NCBI RefSeq assembly: GCF_905220415.1
Contig: NC_059552.1
Span: 139,001 to 203,000 of the forward strand
Origin: Colias croceus
Lineage: Eukaryota; Arthropoda; Insecta; Lepidoptera; Pieridae
Length of the DNA stretch: 64,000 nt
Direction of reading: 5' to 3'
Shown: positions 45,861-57,320 of the stretch, piece after piece
Numbering within the stretch: the stretch's first letter is position 1
Layout: every line of letters begins with the position of its first letter
Program-made: the position numbers and the translations under genes
Notes under the pieces: generated by a model
The model's input: the letters and a program-made list of their open reading frames with translations, nothing else
Databases searched by the model: none
What the model was told of the DNA's origin: nothing

Positions 45861-45879
45861 GAATTAAATCGGTTTAATT

Positions 45880-45945
45880 TGCAGTAATATCTGTCGGTCC
45901 GGCCGGGCTGTACCCGACCGCGTGACGTCACATAGTGGGAAGATT
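45880..45945. promoter_or_regulatory. GC-rich patch with perfect CRE
   Basis: TGACGTCA (45923-45930) is a full CRE/ATF palindrome inside CGTGACGTCACA, preceded by CGGTCCGGCCGGGCTG. The same 12-mer recurs at 49872-49883. Confidence 0.4.
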
Positions 45946-46285
45946 TGATTTATTCAATGTCACAATTATACAACGTGTATTGGGATCAGCTTGAAACAAT
46001 TCCTATTTATCTAACACATTCACCACATTAGTAGACTTTTTATCTCACTTTTATAAGCTTCGTTTAATATATGACACTATTAAACACATTATTATAAAAT
46101 TTAAAAGTAAATAACGAATCTCATACAGCTTTAATATTATGTATAATGGGGCGGCCTTATCACTTCAGAGTAATCTCTACCAGGAATTGAGCTTTTAAAA
46201 GCTTTTAAAACCGCTTTAATAATGTTATCATTATGTAATTACCTATCATAGTTCTTTCTCCACAGTAACATCTACATTCTACAAT
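45946..46285. other. AT-rich non-coding DNA
   Basis: Nothing recognised. Confidence 0.4.
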
Positions 46286-46488
46286 TCTATACTGATACTA
46301 CTTAATACTATAAAGAGAAGATTTGTGTATTTGTTGAATAGACTCGAAAACTACTGGACCGAATTGAAAAATTATTTCTCCAACAGAAAGCTACGTTATT
46401 CCTGAGTGATATAGGTTAAGTATATTTTATTTTGTTTTTAGCCCTGTGTCAACCCCGGTGGAGCCGTTACGGAGGTGGATGAGCGGTT
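46286..46488 (+). mobile_element. diverged Helitron-like element, third subfamily
   Basis: Begins TCTATACTGATACTACTTAA and carries CTCGAAAACTACTGGACCGA and TATTCCTGAGTGATATAGG blocks, which I recall from lepidopteran Helitron-like repeats. The GC-rich 3' end (CCCCGGTGGAGCCG) is degraded and CTAG is absent. Confidence 0.55.
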
Positions 46489-46591
46489 ATAAAACTGTTA
46501 TGTTACTCGTTTTTAATTTTTATAAAGGTTATTAATTAAAGAACATGAAACTTTCTACGAAACTGATTAATTATTTTTTTTCGTTGATCAA

Positions 46592-46618
46592 TGTGTGTAC
46601 ACACACACACACGTGTGT
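46592..46618. repeat. GT/AC microsatellite forming a palindrome
   Basis: TGTGTGTAC runs into ACACACACAC and then GTGTGT, so the block can fold on itself. Confidence 0.75.
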
Positions 46619-46714
46619 TCGCAGAAAACCAATTTTCGTATTGTTTATCTTTTATTTTTCTGGTTACTTACCAAGGGTCCAGCTGTCGATCTGGTCGTCC
46701 ACCTGCAACCCTAT

Positions 46715-46808
46715 AAAGTTGTGATGATGGATGTGTGTTTGTTACTCTTTCGTTGACAATCCTACTTCCTTGTTTTAATGGAATTTTGGCCAAGATTTAG
46801 CGTAAAAA
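46715..46808 (+). mobile_element. Helitron-like fragment
   Basis: TATAAAGTTGTGATGATGGA followed by TGTGTTTGTTACTCTTTCG and AATGGAATTTTGGCC follows the internal order of the intact elements. Both ends missing. Confidence 0.4.
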
Positions 46809-47610
46809 TTTAATATGCATCGCGGGATCAAGGAAATATCTCATAGAATCATAATTATTAAAATAGATTCATAATAAAAACAAAGTTATTAATATCGCAA
46901 ACAGATCTTTCACAACTCGTTCATCAATCATCCGTTTGAAATTAAAAACTCGATTAAAATTGCATAATTAACTCTCCGTTTGTTGATAATTCGCGCGCGA
47001 TCGGTTTCCAATGACGTTTCACGGAATAAGTTTATGAAATAGTTCAAAAGTTTTATTCTATGAAAACTTAATTATGAAAATAATGGATGTTAATGGAGTA
47101 CCTATTTGATTTCTGATTATGTTAGGATTTTTAATGAAAATAATTGACTATGACTGTGGTAGTGAATGTTTTTAAGATACGTCATGTATTTTAAAAATAA
47201 TGATTACGATAAATTAAAGTTTCCTTGTTAAGCAACAGATGCAAAATGTATATATAGGAAGATAATTACTACCTACTAAGTCCATTAAAAAAAACATAAG
47301 ACGCATTTACTTCCAAACAAATAGATACTAAAGAATTATTTTCTACATCAACAAAGTATCACAAAAGCATACGAAAACTACTCCATTTCATACAGCATTA
47401 TGTTAAACGCGTGGTCTGATCAAGACTTGTGTCTGCAGCATATTGTGCAACCACGCATGGCCGCTACACAAATCTGACGGGCACAATGTAAATCCGATCT
47501 GAAAATTGCAACTAAAATAGACGTGTATTTTCCATGAGAATACTGGGAGACGGTTTCGACTGTATTGGTAGATAGATACATATAAAGCAATTTGACATCT
47601 TATTGATAAA
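46809..47610. other. AT-rich non-coding DNA
   Basis: A slightly GC-richer patch lies at about 47400-47520; nothing else recognised. Confidence 0.35.
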
Positions 47611-48074
47611 CTAGCTTCCGCCCGCGACTCCGTCCGCGCGGATGTCGGTCTTCGCGTGGATGGTTTATTTCTCCATTTTGAGTAACGCTGACAATGATAT
47701 CTTATAAATATCTATTCAACCCAAATGCGGCTAGGCCTATAATAATATGCAACGTGTGTTCGCGGTTCTACAGAACAACGTCTATGGATAACACTGAAAA
47801 ATTAAGATTAATTTTTTTCTACGTATTTTTCCAGGATAAAAAGTATCCTATTTTACGCCCAGGATAATAATATATAATTATACCAAGTTTCATCGAAATC
47901 GAACCGTTAGTTTTCACGTGATGCCTTCACATACAGACAGACAGACAGACAAAAAATTTTTAATCACATATTTGGGTTTGGTATCGATCCAGTAACACCC
48001 CCTGGTATTTATTTTTTCGATATTTTCAATGTACAAAATTGACCCTTCTACAGATTTGTTATAATATGCATAGA
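47611..48074 (-). mobile_element. long non-autonomous Helitron-like element
   Basis: On the minus strand it starts TCTATGCATATTATAACAAA, ends GGAAGCTAG with a GC-rich 3' stem (CCGCG/CGCGG), and is inserted between A and T. It is collinear over its length with the plus-strand element at 51896-52326, with short indels. The body includes GGTGTTACTGGATCGATACC and a GTCTGTCTGTCTG run. Confidence 0.85.
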
Positions 48075-48091
48075 TATCAATTAGTATTTTT

Positions 48092-48352
48092 TGACTGACT
48101 GACCGGTTGGCTTGGTATGTAGTGGCCCTACCTTCAAAAACAGGGTTGTGGGTTCGATTCCCACCCGGGGAAAATATTTGTGTGATGAACATAGATGTTT
48201 GCTCTGTGTCAGGGTATTAAGTATTTATTATAAATTATATAATGTATGTTTATCAGCCATCTGGTTTCCATAACACAAGCGAAATATTAGTATGGGATCA
48301 GATCATGCCGTGTGTGATAATTGTCCTGAAATAATTATTTATTATAATTTAA
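48092..48352 (+). mobile_element. tRNA-derived SINE
   Basis: Box A-like TGGCTTGGTATG, box B GGTTCGATTCC (48151-48161), then the same body as the minus-strand SINE at 19293-19557, ending in an ATTTATTATA tail. It sits 17 bp from the Helitron end at 48074. The tRNA head is not a functional tRNA gene because the cloverleaf is incomplete. Confidence 0.85.
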
Positions 48353-48840
48353 GGAATGTATACTAAACTAAGATTTTAAATTGTTTATTTATTGATATAA
48401 GTTTTCACTTCGATCGAATTTTGTTCAGCTTATAGTCACAAAGTTCAGACGGCACCGGGGTTGCCTCATGTCTTGTTATTCATAAGTATGTTTTTATAAA
48501 AGTATGAACTTTCTTTAAAACCTTTATTGTATGAGTATGTTAACATAAGCTTTGCTTTTGTGTGTATGCTTTTAAGAGAGTGTGATAGGTACATCTGTAA
48601 AGCGTTATATTTAAATGATTGGTTTGCATACATCTAATTTCTTAAACCCATAGGAAGATAATTTGATTTCAAATATCTATAAGGTGTGATGATTTTATAA
48701 CCGAATAAACAAGCTTTATGCACCCCATCTTATAAATAACTTGACTCAACACCCCTGTATATTGAATAATCCGCAATTATTTAAATTGAAATGCGCGCAG
48801 TAATGCATTTCCTTAGATTGAGCAGTCAACGAGCGTGAAA
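48353..48840. other. AT-rich non-coding DNA
   Basis: Nothing recognised. Confidence 0.4.
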
Positions 48841-48843
48841 TAC

Positions 48844-48870
48844 GGAGGGGTGGGGGAGGGGGAGGGGAGG
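48844..48870 (+). other. G-quadruplex-capable tract
   Basis: Four G runs of 4-5 (48847-48850, 48852-48856, 48858-48862, 48864-48867) separated by single bases. This is a textbook short-loop G4 motif in otherwise AT-rich DNA. Confidence 0.75.
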
Positions 48871-49018
48871 TAATTATTTAAATGATGTTATTGAATCGTA
48901 GCTCAAAGCTTTCTTGTGTTCAATAAATCATGATTTCTTTTTGTAATCGAAAGGGGCGCGGGTGGGGTTAGATGGTTAAACAACCATCAACCAAAATAAT
49001 TGTCATTATATAAAAATA

Positions 49019-49205
49019 CTAGCTGCTCCCCGCGGTTTCACCCGCATTGCTCCGCTCATCTTGGTCTTAGCGTGATCATATATAGCCTATAGCCTTCCTC
49101 GATGAGGGCTATCTAACACCGAAATTATTTTTCAAATCGAACCTTTAGTTTCCAAGATTAGCGCGTTCAAACAAACTAACTCTTCAGCTTTATAATATTA
49201 GTATA
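49019..49205 (-). mobile_element. Helitron-like element, eroded 5' end
   Basis: On the minus strand it ends CCGCGGGGAGCAGCTAG followed by T, and its left part reads ATATACTAATATTATAAAGC with no clear TC. The body has TTGGAAACTAAAGGTTCGAT. Confidence 0.65.
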
Positions 49206-49870
49206 TATGTAATTATACAATACATTGGTTCAAAATGCTATTGATACTAATCATAATTAACAAAGGGCTTAAGTAGCAGGTATACTCTAGTTTTTAACTC
49301 GTACAAAATATCGATATTGAATATCCATTTCAACGAAGGACTTACAAAGGAACTCACCACACTCAAATCTGTTCAACCATTCAGAAGCTGCTACGAACGT
49401 CAAACTAAAAGCGCCGCGCTTTTTCGTGATGCTAAAACGTACTCGCTTTTTCAAGATGTTCTAATACAAAAATCTATATTGATATTAACTATATTAATGC
49501 GAAAGTTTGAATTTTGTTACTTACTTAATTACGCCAATAAAAAAGAGCGAAATTTTATAAACCTAGGAAGTTGTATAGCTTTGAGTAGTTTGAGTAGTTT
49601 GTGCTTGAATAACACAAGTTATAGCTAAATAGCTGTACATATAGCTATAATCTAGCTTTTGCCATAAGCCCATGTTCTTGGCTTCAAAAACTACTACATA
49701 GAAGGAAATACACTACATGCTACTACTATACATTGAGTAAGTGTATACGAGTTATTTCCTCAAAAATACTTCACAGTTCCCGAAAAAAGTGTATGAAAAC
49801 TATCACATAAATTTCCCTAACCGTTATGAATGCGGTTCGATTCCCGCTAACGCGATAAAATATTCATTAG
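49206..49870. other. AT-rich non-coding DNA with repeat scraps
   Basis: A short TATATTAATGCGAAAGTTTG scrap near 49490-49509 resembles a Helitron 5' region. An isolated GGTTCGATTCCCGC near 49833 resembles a box B without a tRNA. The 103-codon plus-strand frame at 49317-49628 has no domain or splice support. Confidence 0.35.
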
Positions 49871-49871
49871 G

Positions 49872-49883
49872 CGTGACGTCACA
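49872..49883. promoter_or_regulatory. CRE-containing 12-mer
   Basis: CGTGACGTCACA is identical to the motif at 45921-45932. It is a CRE/ATF-type site by sequence only. Confidence 0.35.
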
Positions 49884-50860
49884 AGCCTACCAAATTCAAT
49901 ATGTCTCAATTTGATGCCCCACGGACGCGTGTGCCATTACAGGGACATTACTGAGTTCTGTTTTTATATGTATGTTGTATGGAAGGGTACATAATTTGTG
50001 TATGGAGTCTCGCTCACATTATTTATTGTAAAACATAAAGTGAGAAAAAGAACTGAAAGAAACAAGAATATTCATATCAAACTTAAATCTATATTCTAAC
50101 ATCAATGAACTTATTAGTGCAGTTCACAAACCGCTGGAATTAAAAAAGAATATCTAAATTGGAAGCTACAGAGGTATCAAAGTATATCGTTAAAGAGTTT
50201 TCAGTTCGAGGCGATGTTAAAGGCCGGGATTAAAACTAGGCAGACGGAGTCGGATTATGCAGTAGTTATTAAATAACTTCGCGAGGACCAACTTTCGAAG
50301 CTATTCTAACTAATAGTCCGATCGTTTAAGATATTTTTAAATTGAAACGTCAATAATTTCGAATCCGAATTGCAGTTTTGAATATTAATTCTTCGTACTT
50401 TTATGTAGTTATTTTACGTTAAGTTGTAAAGTTTTATAGTTTCACGGAATGAGTGGATTGAATATTGAATGAAACTGTTTCCAGTTTTAATTTATTTGCT
50501 CAAGTGTTTTGTGAATTATGTATTTTACAGGTTTTCATGTAAATTATTTTTTTATCATAATATTGTGCTACCTCAAAACACAATTAAAAGAACTTTTGCT
50601 TGTAACAAAAATGTTTGTTGATATAATATATTTTATATTGAAACGTTCTGGTACATTATATTTTATAAAACTCTCCTGATAGCCATAACTACATATTTTG
50701 TTGTCCAATAATTAAGAAAATCTTAATCTAGCTCTAATAGGTAAATGCAATTATTAGCAAAAAAAATAGTAGGTAAGCATATTATTGTTTTTGGTACCTA
50801 TATTGATTGAATTGATTTGCATGAAATGCATGGATAATAAACAAACTATAATATTATAAG
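49884..50860. other. AT-rich non-coding DNA
   Basis: A small patch at 50200-50320 is slightly GC-richer; nothing else recognised. Confidence 0.4.
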
Positions 50861-50867
50861 CTTTTGA

Positions 50868-51098
50868 TACAAGAACTACGCTTTTCTCAATGCAAGAACT
50901 ACGCATCTTTAAATACAAGAACTACGCTTCTCTCAATACAAGAACTACGCTTCTCTCAATACAAGAACTACGCTTCTCTCAATACAAGAACTACGTTTCT
51001 ATCAATACAAGAACTACGCTTCTCACAATACAAGAACTACGTTATTTTTTGATACAAGAACTACGTTTCTTTCAATACAAGAAATACGCTTGTTTTTT
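50868..51098 (+). repeat. 23-bp tandem array, block 1 (10 units)
   Basis: Ten head-to-tail units begin TACAAGAACTACG, at 50868, 50891, 50914, 50937, 50960, 50983, 51006, 51029, 51053 and 51076. All are 23 bp except the eighth (24). The 5' 13 bases are most constant; the 3' half drifts. It is not CRISPR-like because there are no spacers. Frames over it translate the same unit in rotating phases and are not genes. Confidence 0.9.
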
Positions 51099-51200
51099 TA
51101 TTTTATGTCTTTGCTAGATAGACCATTGGACTTTGTACTCTGATCTGACAATTGGACTAAGGCCAAAGCTACCATCTTTATTTTGAGTTACGCGTTTCAA

Positions 51201-51292
51201 TACAAGAAGTACGCTTTTTTTAATACAAGAAATACGCCACTTGCGATACAAGAACTGGCCAACTTGCAATACAAGAACTACATTACTCGCAA
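51201..51292 (+). repeat. 23-bp tandem array, block 2 (4 diverged units)
   Basis: Units at 51201, 51224, 51247 and 51270 keep exact 23-bp spacing but differ in their 3' halves. A partial unit precedes them. About 80-100 bp of unrelated sequence separates this block from block 1. A single further unit-like TACAAGAACGACGC lies at 53174-53187. Confidence 0.85.
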
Positions 51293-51895
51293 TATAAGAA
51301 AAAAAATACTTATTCAATAAAATTGATTGAGATACCTAGTTATTTCCACAAAGACTCGCTATTTTCAATACCAAAAACTAAACTACTCTTGGTGTAAGTC
51401 CTACGCTTGTAAAGCGTGAATGATTGGCTCATTCACTCAATAAATGTGTGGATATGTATAAAACATATTGAAAACTTTTTAGTAGCGTCGTTTAAAATCA
51501 AATTCATTATGCTTTCGGCACTAAAAATATCTAAGTGAAAGCCATAGGACTACAGTCAAAGGGTGTATCCAATAACATATCGTTACGCTACAAGGGCAGC
51601 AAACCTTTTAGCAGAATTGCATAATAACTTTATCTACGGATTGAGTGCTCTTTTTATGGACGCCGCCTCAGCGTGTGAGCGTAATAGATAAAGTTTGTGA
51701 ATTTTAAGTAAAAACCTTCATCTTGATCAGCCTTTCTATTTTAAATAAATTAATATTTTATAATCGTCTAGGCTGTTATAATTTTATTAATACACGGAAA
51801 GAAAATAATTTTGTTTTTGCTTGATAAAAAAACTAATAATAAGGCTTTTATTTTAAAATTTGGAGAATGGGTCATTACGCGATAATCTATAATTA
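51293..51895. other. AT-rich non-coding DNA
   Basis: Nothing recognised. Confidence 0.4.
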
Positions 51896-52326
51896 TCTAT
51901 ACATATAATATAATAAATCTGTAGAAGGGTCAATTCTCTACATTGAAAATATTGAAAAAATAAATAGCAGGGGGTGTTACTGGATCGATACCAAACCCAA
52001 ATATGTGATTAAAAAATTTTTGTCTGTCTGTCTGTATGTGAAGACATCACGTGAAAACTACCGGTTCGATTTCGATGAAACTTGGTATAATTATACCTTA
52101 TTATCCTGGGCGTAAAATAGGATACTTTTTATCCTGGAAAAATACGTAGAAAAAAAATTAATCTTAATTTTTCAGTTTTATCCATAGACGTTGTTCTGTA
52201 GAACCGCGAACATACGTATTATTATATAATTTTAGGCCTAGCCGTATTGGGTCCAATAGATATTTATAAGATGTCATCCACGCGAAGACCGACATCCGCG
52301 TGGACGGAGTCGCGGGCGGAAGCTAG
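51896..52326 (+). mobile_element. long non-autonomous Helitron-like element
   Basis: Starts TCTATACATATAATATAATA after A, ends GGCGGAAGCTAG before T, with a GC-rich 3' stem-loop. It is an inverted copy of 47611-48074. No Rep/helicase coding. Confidence 0.85.
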
Positions 52327-53440
52327 TGTGTAATAAAAAAAGAAAACCTTTGATGATAGAGGAAGTATTTTTTTTTATTTAATTCAATCAGTATTTAGCT
52401 CTACGAAGTCCATATCTAGCGCCGAGTCGTCGCGCGTAGTCCTGAATGCAGATTCACAAAACGTGGAGTTTTATTGAATAAATTTTATTGCAAAGAGAGC
52501 ACATGTCTAGGTCTGGGCTACATCTGTTCTCTTTGATACTAAACATAAAATCTAGACTTTAAAAAGCCAGTATAAATCTTATTGATTCCACTCGCTGTCT
52601 AAAAATATATTCGTTTTGTGTAAAGTCGTTTGCAATAGACTTTTATACAAAAAGGATTTTATTTTCGACGTTTTCACATTTTTATGTAAAAAAGTGTGTT
52701 TTTATTTATTATAACTGACATAGAAGAGCTTAAAAGCTTACGTCGCGGCTCAGGATTCAGAGATATAAACTTAAAAAATATACAATAGATTGAACTAACT
52801 ATGTCATATTTATTTACAGTTCATTCAAGTAAGTAGTAGTAGTAGTAGTATTTATGTTTGTCTTTGTGGAAATAATTATCAAAATCAATTTTATTGAATA
52901 AATAATTTTTTCTTATAATAGGTATGGATTATAATAAATTAATTGTATGTAAATGTGTTGTGATAAATAGGGCTAATAATTTTTTGTCATTATTCTGATC
53001 AATATAATATTCAATGCTATCAAAACATATATATAAGATCATGTTGAAAAATATGCTTACGAATATAAATAATAGCACAAAACTGCATTTAATGTAGCAT
53101 CTAGTTAAAAATACATGAAGCGGTCAGAGTTATTAAATAAGTTCCAAGTCCACACTTATTTATCGGTATTTTATACAAGAACGACGCGTAATGTCGCCGT
53201 AACGCTCGCGCTATTTAGGGGCTTTGGGCATAGCAAGATTCAATGTAAATTATATGGATAATATTGCAAGTTTAGAAATTTTACCCTGTTTTATTTTCTC
53301 CTATAGAGAACGCGGTGTTTGAGTGGCTTTTATGTGTATTTATTTTTTTCAGTTTGGTATCTAGTGGTAGGTATGTGAGGAAAATAATAAATACCTACTG
53401 TAATACTTAATGGAAATTTTGTGTAAAATTATTAGAGAGT
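52327..53440. other. AT-rich non-coding DNA
   Basis: An (AGT)n microsatellite lies at 52832-52850, and a small GC-rich patch at 53175-53230. No gene. Confidence 0.4.
52832..52850 (+). repeat. AGT microsatellite
   Basis: Six AGT units in a row. Confidence 0.8.
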
Positions 53441-53443
53441 TAT

Positions 53444-53494
53444 AATCATCATCATCACCAGCCTTAATTGTTTGTCCACTACTGGAAGAAAGCC
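53444..53494 (+). repeat. dispersed repeat fragment (ATC)n-CAGCCT type
   Basis: ATCATCATCATCACCAGCCT followed by TTGTCCACTACTGGAAGAAA resembles a very common lepidopteran repeat motif (CATCATCAGCCT ... GTCCACTGCTGGACATAGG) as I recall it. One diverged copy only. Confidence 0.5.
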
Positions 53495-54540
53495 AACTAG
53501 AGAGTTATAGGTACATTTTTTTCAAAAATATTTAGTTTCACTTTACTAAAATGTGTTTAGAAAATTACATGATTGACATTTCACGAGTAAATGCCAAGGT
53601 AATACCTTTTTTATCATATCTTAAATCTAATATTGTTGATAAAAACAAGTTATTTATATAGGTAGTAATTAATCATGCCTTAAATTTAATTAAAACTCAC
53701 TTTATGTTTGTAAACTCAATATTTTGAACATTTACATCGTCGTTACTTTAATTTGACCCCTGCGACACGGTAATATAACGCTAAATATCCTTAATTCGAG
53801 TCAGCTTAAAGCTGTCTAGTCTCTGTCTAGACAATACAGTTTGGAGACAAAAAGTTAGTTACCACCTGAACATTTACATATTCAGCGTCAATAAGTCTTT
53901 ACGAGCGGTGGGGATAACGAGTTGCTATCGCATGTCGCCGTAAAATAGTGGGCTATAGTGACGAGTGCATCGATATAATAGTTTAGCGCAATTTTGTTGC
54001 GAGCATTGCATGTAATTCGAGCGATGTTAGATTGAATACTGGTTTGTTATGTAAGTGTTTTTCAGTTACAATCTGCCCAAGGCTTCTGTTAACGCTGGTC
54101 ATATATAATATAGTGTTTAATCTTGTTTTTGTACGTTACAGTTATACTGTATTTATAATATTTAAAATATCAAGCATTTTAGTTTAATATTTCTACATCA
54201 TTACGTAGAGTAATAATGTAAGAGTAATGTTGTTTATATAGGATGTATAAACAATAAATATTAATGTATGTTCAAATATTGTCCTTTAATATTATAATTT
54301 ACTAATACAAGTATTGCTCAATAATCGAAATTCAACATTCTTACTCACTTGCTCTTACAGATATCACTAGAGTTGCACTGCACGATGAATCTTAGATTCC
54401 ATAAATCTGCATTGTAACATGAAAACAAAGATATTGCAATATGTGAGGGAAACACTATAAAATATATACTGTTTGACGACTCATTTAATGTAGAGATTTC
54501 AACTTTTACTATATTCAATACTTGCTTTTCGTCTTTTATA
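53495..54540. other. non-coding DNA with an island at about 53880-54050
   Basis: The island contains GAGCGGTGGGGATAACGAG and GTCGCCGTAAAATAG and no frame. It may be regulatory. The rest is AT-rich. Confidence 0.35.
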
Positions 54541-54544
54541 GCGT

Positions 54545-54761
54545 GACACCCATATTTCTATCCTCTATATTTTCACACACACATTTGTTTGTTACTCCTT
54601 CACACTCACACTGCTGAACCGATTTTCATGAAATGTGGTACAGGTATAAAGGATAACTTGGATAACACATAGAATAGTTTTTATCCCGAAAATGTCATGG
54701 GGACGGGAACCATGCTTATTATCCTTTGACTACGCGGGCGAAGCTGCGAGCAAAAAGCTAT
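54545..54761 (+). mobile_element. diverged Helitron-like element
   Basis: TTTGTTACTCCTTCACACTC, GCTGAACCGATTTTCATGAA, TTTTTATCCCGAAAATGTCA and TACGCGGGCGAAGCTGCGAG are in family order; it ends AAAAAGCTA without a full CTAG. The 5' end is unclear. Confidence 0.65.
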
Positions 54762-55670
54762 ACATAAGCACAATGAACACACAACCATAATGACTTATTA
54801 CCATCAAACACAAGAAGCACACGTGACGTTTCTCTAACTTGCCAACTATTGCATCTGTTTGCGCCAACTCCCTTGAAGACCAACACTTACTGTTTGCTCA
54901 TTGATTATGGTTCACTGAGTTGCTCAGGTAATTACATCATGTTAAATGTATTTGTGTGTGTGCCTTTTGTACGGTTCAGTTGAATGAGAATTAATAAAAA
55001 TGGATGTATAATATGCGTAGTTCTGTCTTAGTGGTAAATTAAAATATATTGTGTTTATTATTTATGATCATGAAATATGCAAATGTCTTCCGATTGACTG
55101 CTCTCTTTTTCTTTTTTAAACTTATATTTGTTATGTAATACGTTATCTTTTGTACTAATTATAAAAGTAACTTGACCGATTTACAAGAAATTCAATAAAT
55201 AATTTGAAATAGGATAATTACGGACAAAGAAGTACCATGTCTTAATGCATAATATAAAAAATTATATTTCCAAATATTCATATTCCAAAGTCATAGTTCA
55301 AATCATTTATTCATACGGCTTCGGTTCACTTATGAACGTCAACCTTAAACTAAGTTAATAGCCGTGTTCGGAATCGCGCCGAGTTTTCAGCAAAAACTGT
55401 CAAGAAACTCTTGAGTATTTTTATTTATCTTTATTATATACTATTCGTATATAATGCATGTACTAAATCAATATACAATATTTTTTAAAATCAACGGAGT
55501 ACAAGTATAATAATACATTTAATTATATATAGTATATTAAACAATTTATTGATGTTTAGCAAATATAATTGAAGTTAAATGTTTTCTAAAAATCGTCTCT
55601 TAGTCCTCCCCTACACTCTCTAAGAAACCTTGATACCAAATTCCCATTTCCTCGCAAGTTTCGGCTGTGT
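54762..55670. other. AT-rich non-coding DNA
   Basis: A possible scrap of the GCAAGAAACTC repeat lies at about 55370-55420 (CAAAAACTGTCAAGAAACTC). No gene. Confidence 0.35.
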
Positions 55671-55677
55671 GTTGTCC

Positions 55678-55703
55678 ATTAGTCAGTCAGTCAGTTACTC
55701 AGT
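55678..55703 (+). repeat. AGTC microsatellite
   Basis: (AGTC)n followed by GTTACTCAGTAAC; probably the core of an old repeat. Confidence 0.6.
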
Positions 55704-57115
55704 AACGTCATTGAATGTATATTGTTTCAGAGCTTTTTTAAAATCGTTGCCAATTACTGAAAAGCAAGTATTTGAGCAATAGTAAATTAACACATTACAC
55801 AATACGAATTAAATATTCAGTCCATAAAAGTTGAAGTGCTGGGATTACTTTTAATTTAACTAAGTAAACCAACTAAATGCAATAGTGATATAGTTGTTGA
55901 AGTTATAATGGGTGCAATGCAGTATTGCAGGGTTCGTAATGTAGTGACCATCTCTGCAACGGTATGTTGTAACTTGTGATTGCGCATAGGTACAACATTA
56001 ATTTCAGCTTTAATAAGATAAAGTTAACAGGACTATTATATTATGTAGTTTTGTTAGAAAAACTTTAAATAAAACTAATTTTAAAATAAATAAAAAGGCT
56101 TGTTGTTAAAACAAATTAAAAGTATGACGACAACACGAAAAATTCGCAACAATACAATAAGAAACTTTAGAAAATCATTTAAAAAGTTTCGAATCGAAAT
56201 GTTAATTTTGTCTTATTCATATTGTAATGAATTAGAAGTTTAGAGGATTACAATGCATTTACAAATTGTTTGTCTGATTCATAATTTTATTTATTTAGAT
56301 TCATGAACTCTACCTAGATTTAAAATCATAAATGAAAGACAAATATTGCACCGTATTTTTCTTTATACTTTTACTCTATAAAACTTTACTTCTCATCGGT
56401 TTTAAATTGCATCATTTAAAAAGCGGAAAGCTTAGAGAAATTGTTTGGTTTCAAATGAAATAAACGTAAAATATGATCAGGCGAGCTGCGGCCAATTTGT
56501 ATGAAGCCCACAATCGCTGCAACGGCTATTGTTGCGTAAAACTATATCCACTGATAGTTATCAATTTAGTTTTATTTTAAAAGCTTCACTGCTGTAAAAA
56601 TGTATTACAGTTTTGGATATACGTGATTGGACGCGCTAATAGTTTTTAAGGCAGAGGCCAAGGGTCTATTGAACATAATTCGGCTCATTGACTTCTCAAT
56701 TTTGTGAAGGGCATCTAATTTTAATTTGTTGTATTGTGCACATGTATAGTTAAGAAGCATATTGTTAATTTTAACAGCAGTTTTTAATGGATTATATTAA
56801 TATGTGTTATATACCTAGTGTTTATTATACGTGTTACATTAAGAAACTTAATTAAAATGTATAGTTAAAAAATTTAATATTTTATTCCGAAAAAACTTAC
56901 CTATAATAATTATAGTGCATCCTATCAGTTCTCTGTATAAAATAAAATGAAGTAACATAGCAAATTTAATAAATATGACTATTATCATTACTTTTAAAAT
57001 CTATCACTTTTAAATTCGCAAACAATTTCTGCGCTTCAAATCAGTTAAATCTCATCGAGTTTCACTTACGACAGAGTTAAAAAATAAATCGAACAATTTA
57101 CTTTCAATCCGAGGC
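55704..57115. other. AT-rich non-coding DNA with a small island at 56460-56545
   Basis: The island has GGCGAGCTGCGGCC and CAATCGCTGC, possibly regulatory. No gene. Confidence 0.35.
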
Positions 57116-57119
57116 TGGA

Positions 57120-57320
57120 TAATGCGATAAAATAGAATGGTCGGCACTAAACACGTATCACGTAGCGTGTAAACATACCACTTTTTATACGGGATTATGT
57201 GACGGTGCAGAATTCTCTAAATAGCTTAATTATAACTTTAGGTGCTGCGTTCCCGTAACAGCTCCATTTGAGCGCAACCTCACGTTTGAGATATCGTGAA
57301 AGCGGTCAATGATTGTACCG
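57120..57320. promoter_or_regulatory. unique island, possible conserved element
   Basis: Dense motifs such as CACGTATCACGTAGCGTG and GCTGCGTTCCCGTAACAGC. No frame. Role inferred from composition. Confidence 0.25.

Noticed and set aside
48092..48170. tRNA gene at the GGTTCGATTCC box
   Set aside because: Only A and B boxes are present within a SINE body; no full cloverleaf or acceptor stem pairs.
49317..49628. 103-codon plus-strand frame
   Set aside because: No ATG in good context at its start, no domain or splice signals, and it overlaps Helitron scraps.
49825..49850. Isolated B-box-like GGTTCGATTCCCGC
   Set aside because: No A box at the right distance and no acceptor stem.
50864..51117. 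Two overlapping plus-strand frames rich in QELRFSQYK-like repeats
   Set aside because: They are the 23-bp tandem array read in rotating phases; 23 is not a multiple of three, so the three frames alternate.
50868..51292. CRISPR-like array
   Set aside because: Units are contiguous with no unique spacers, and the context is an animal nuclear genome.
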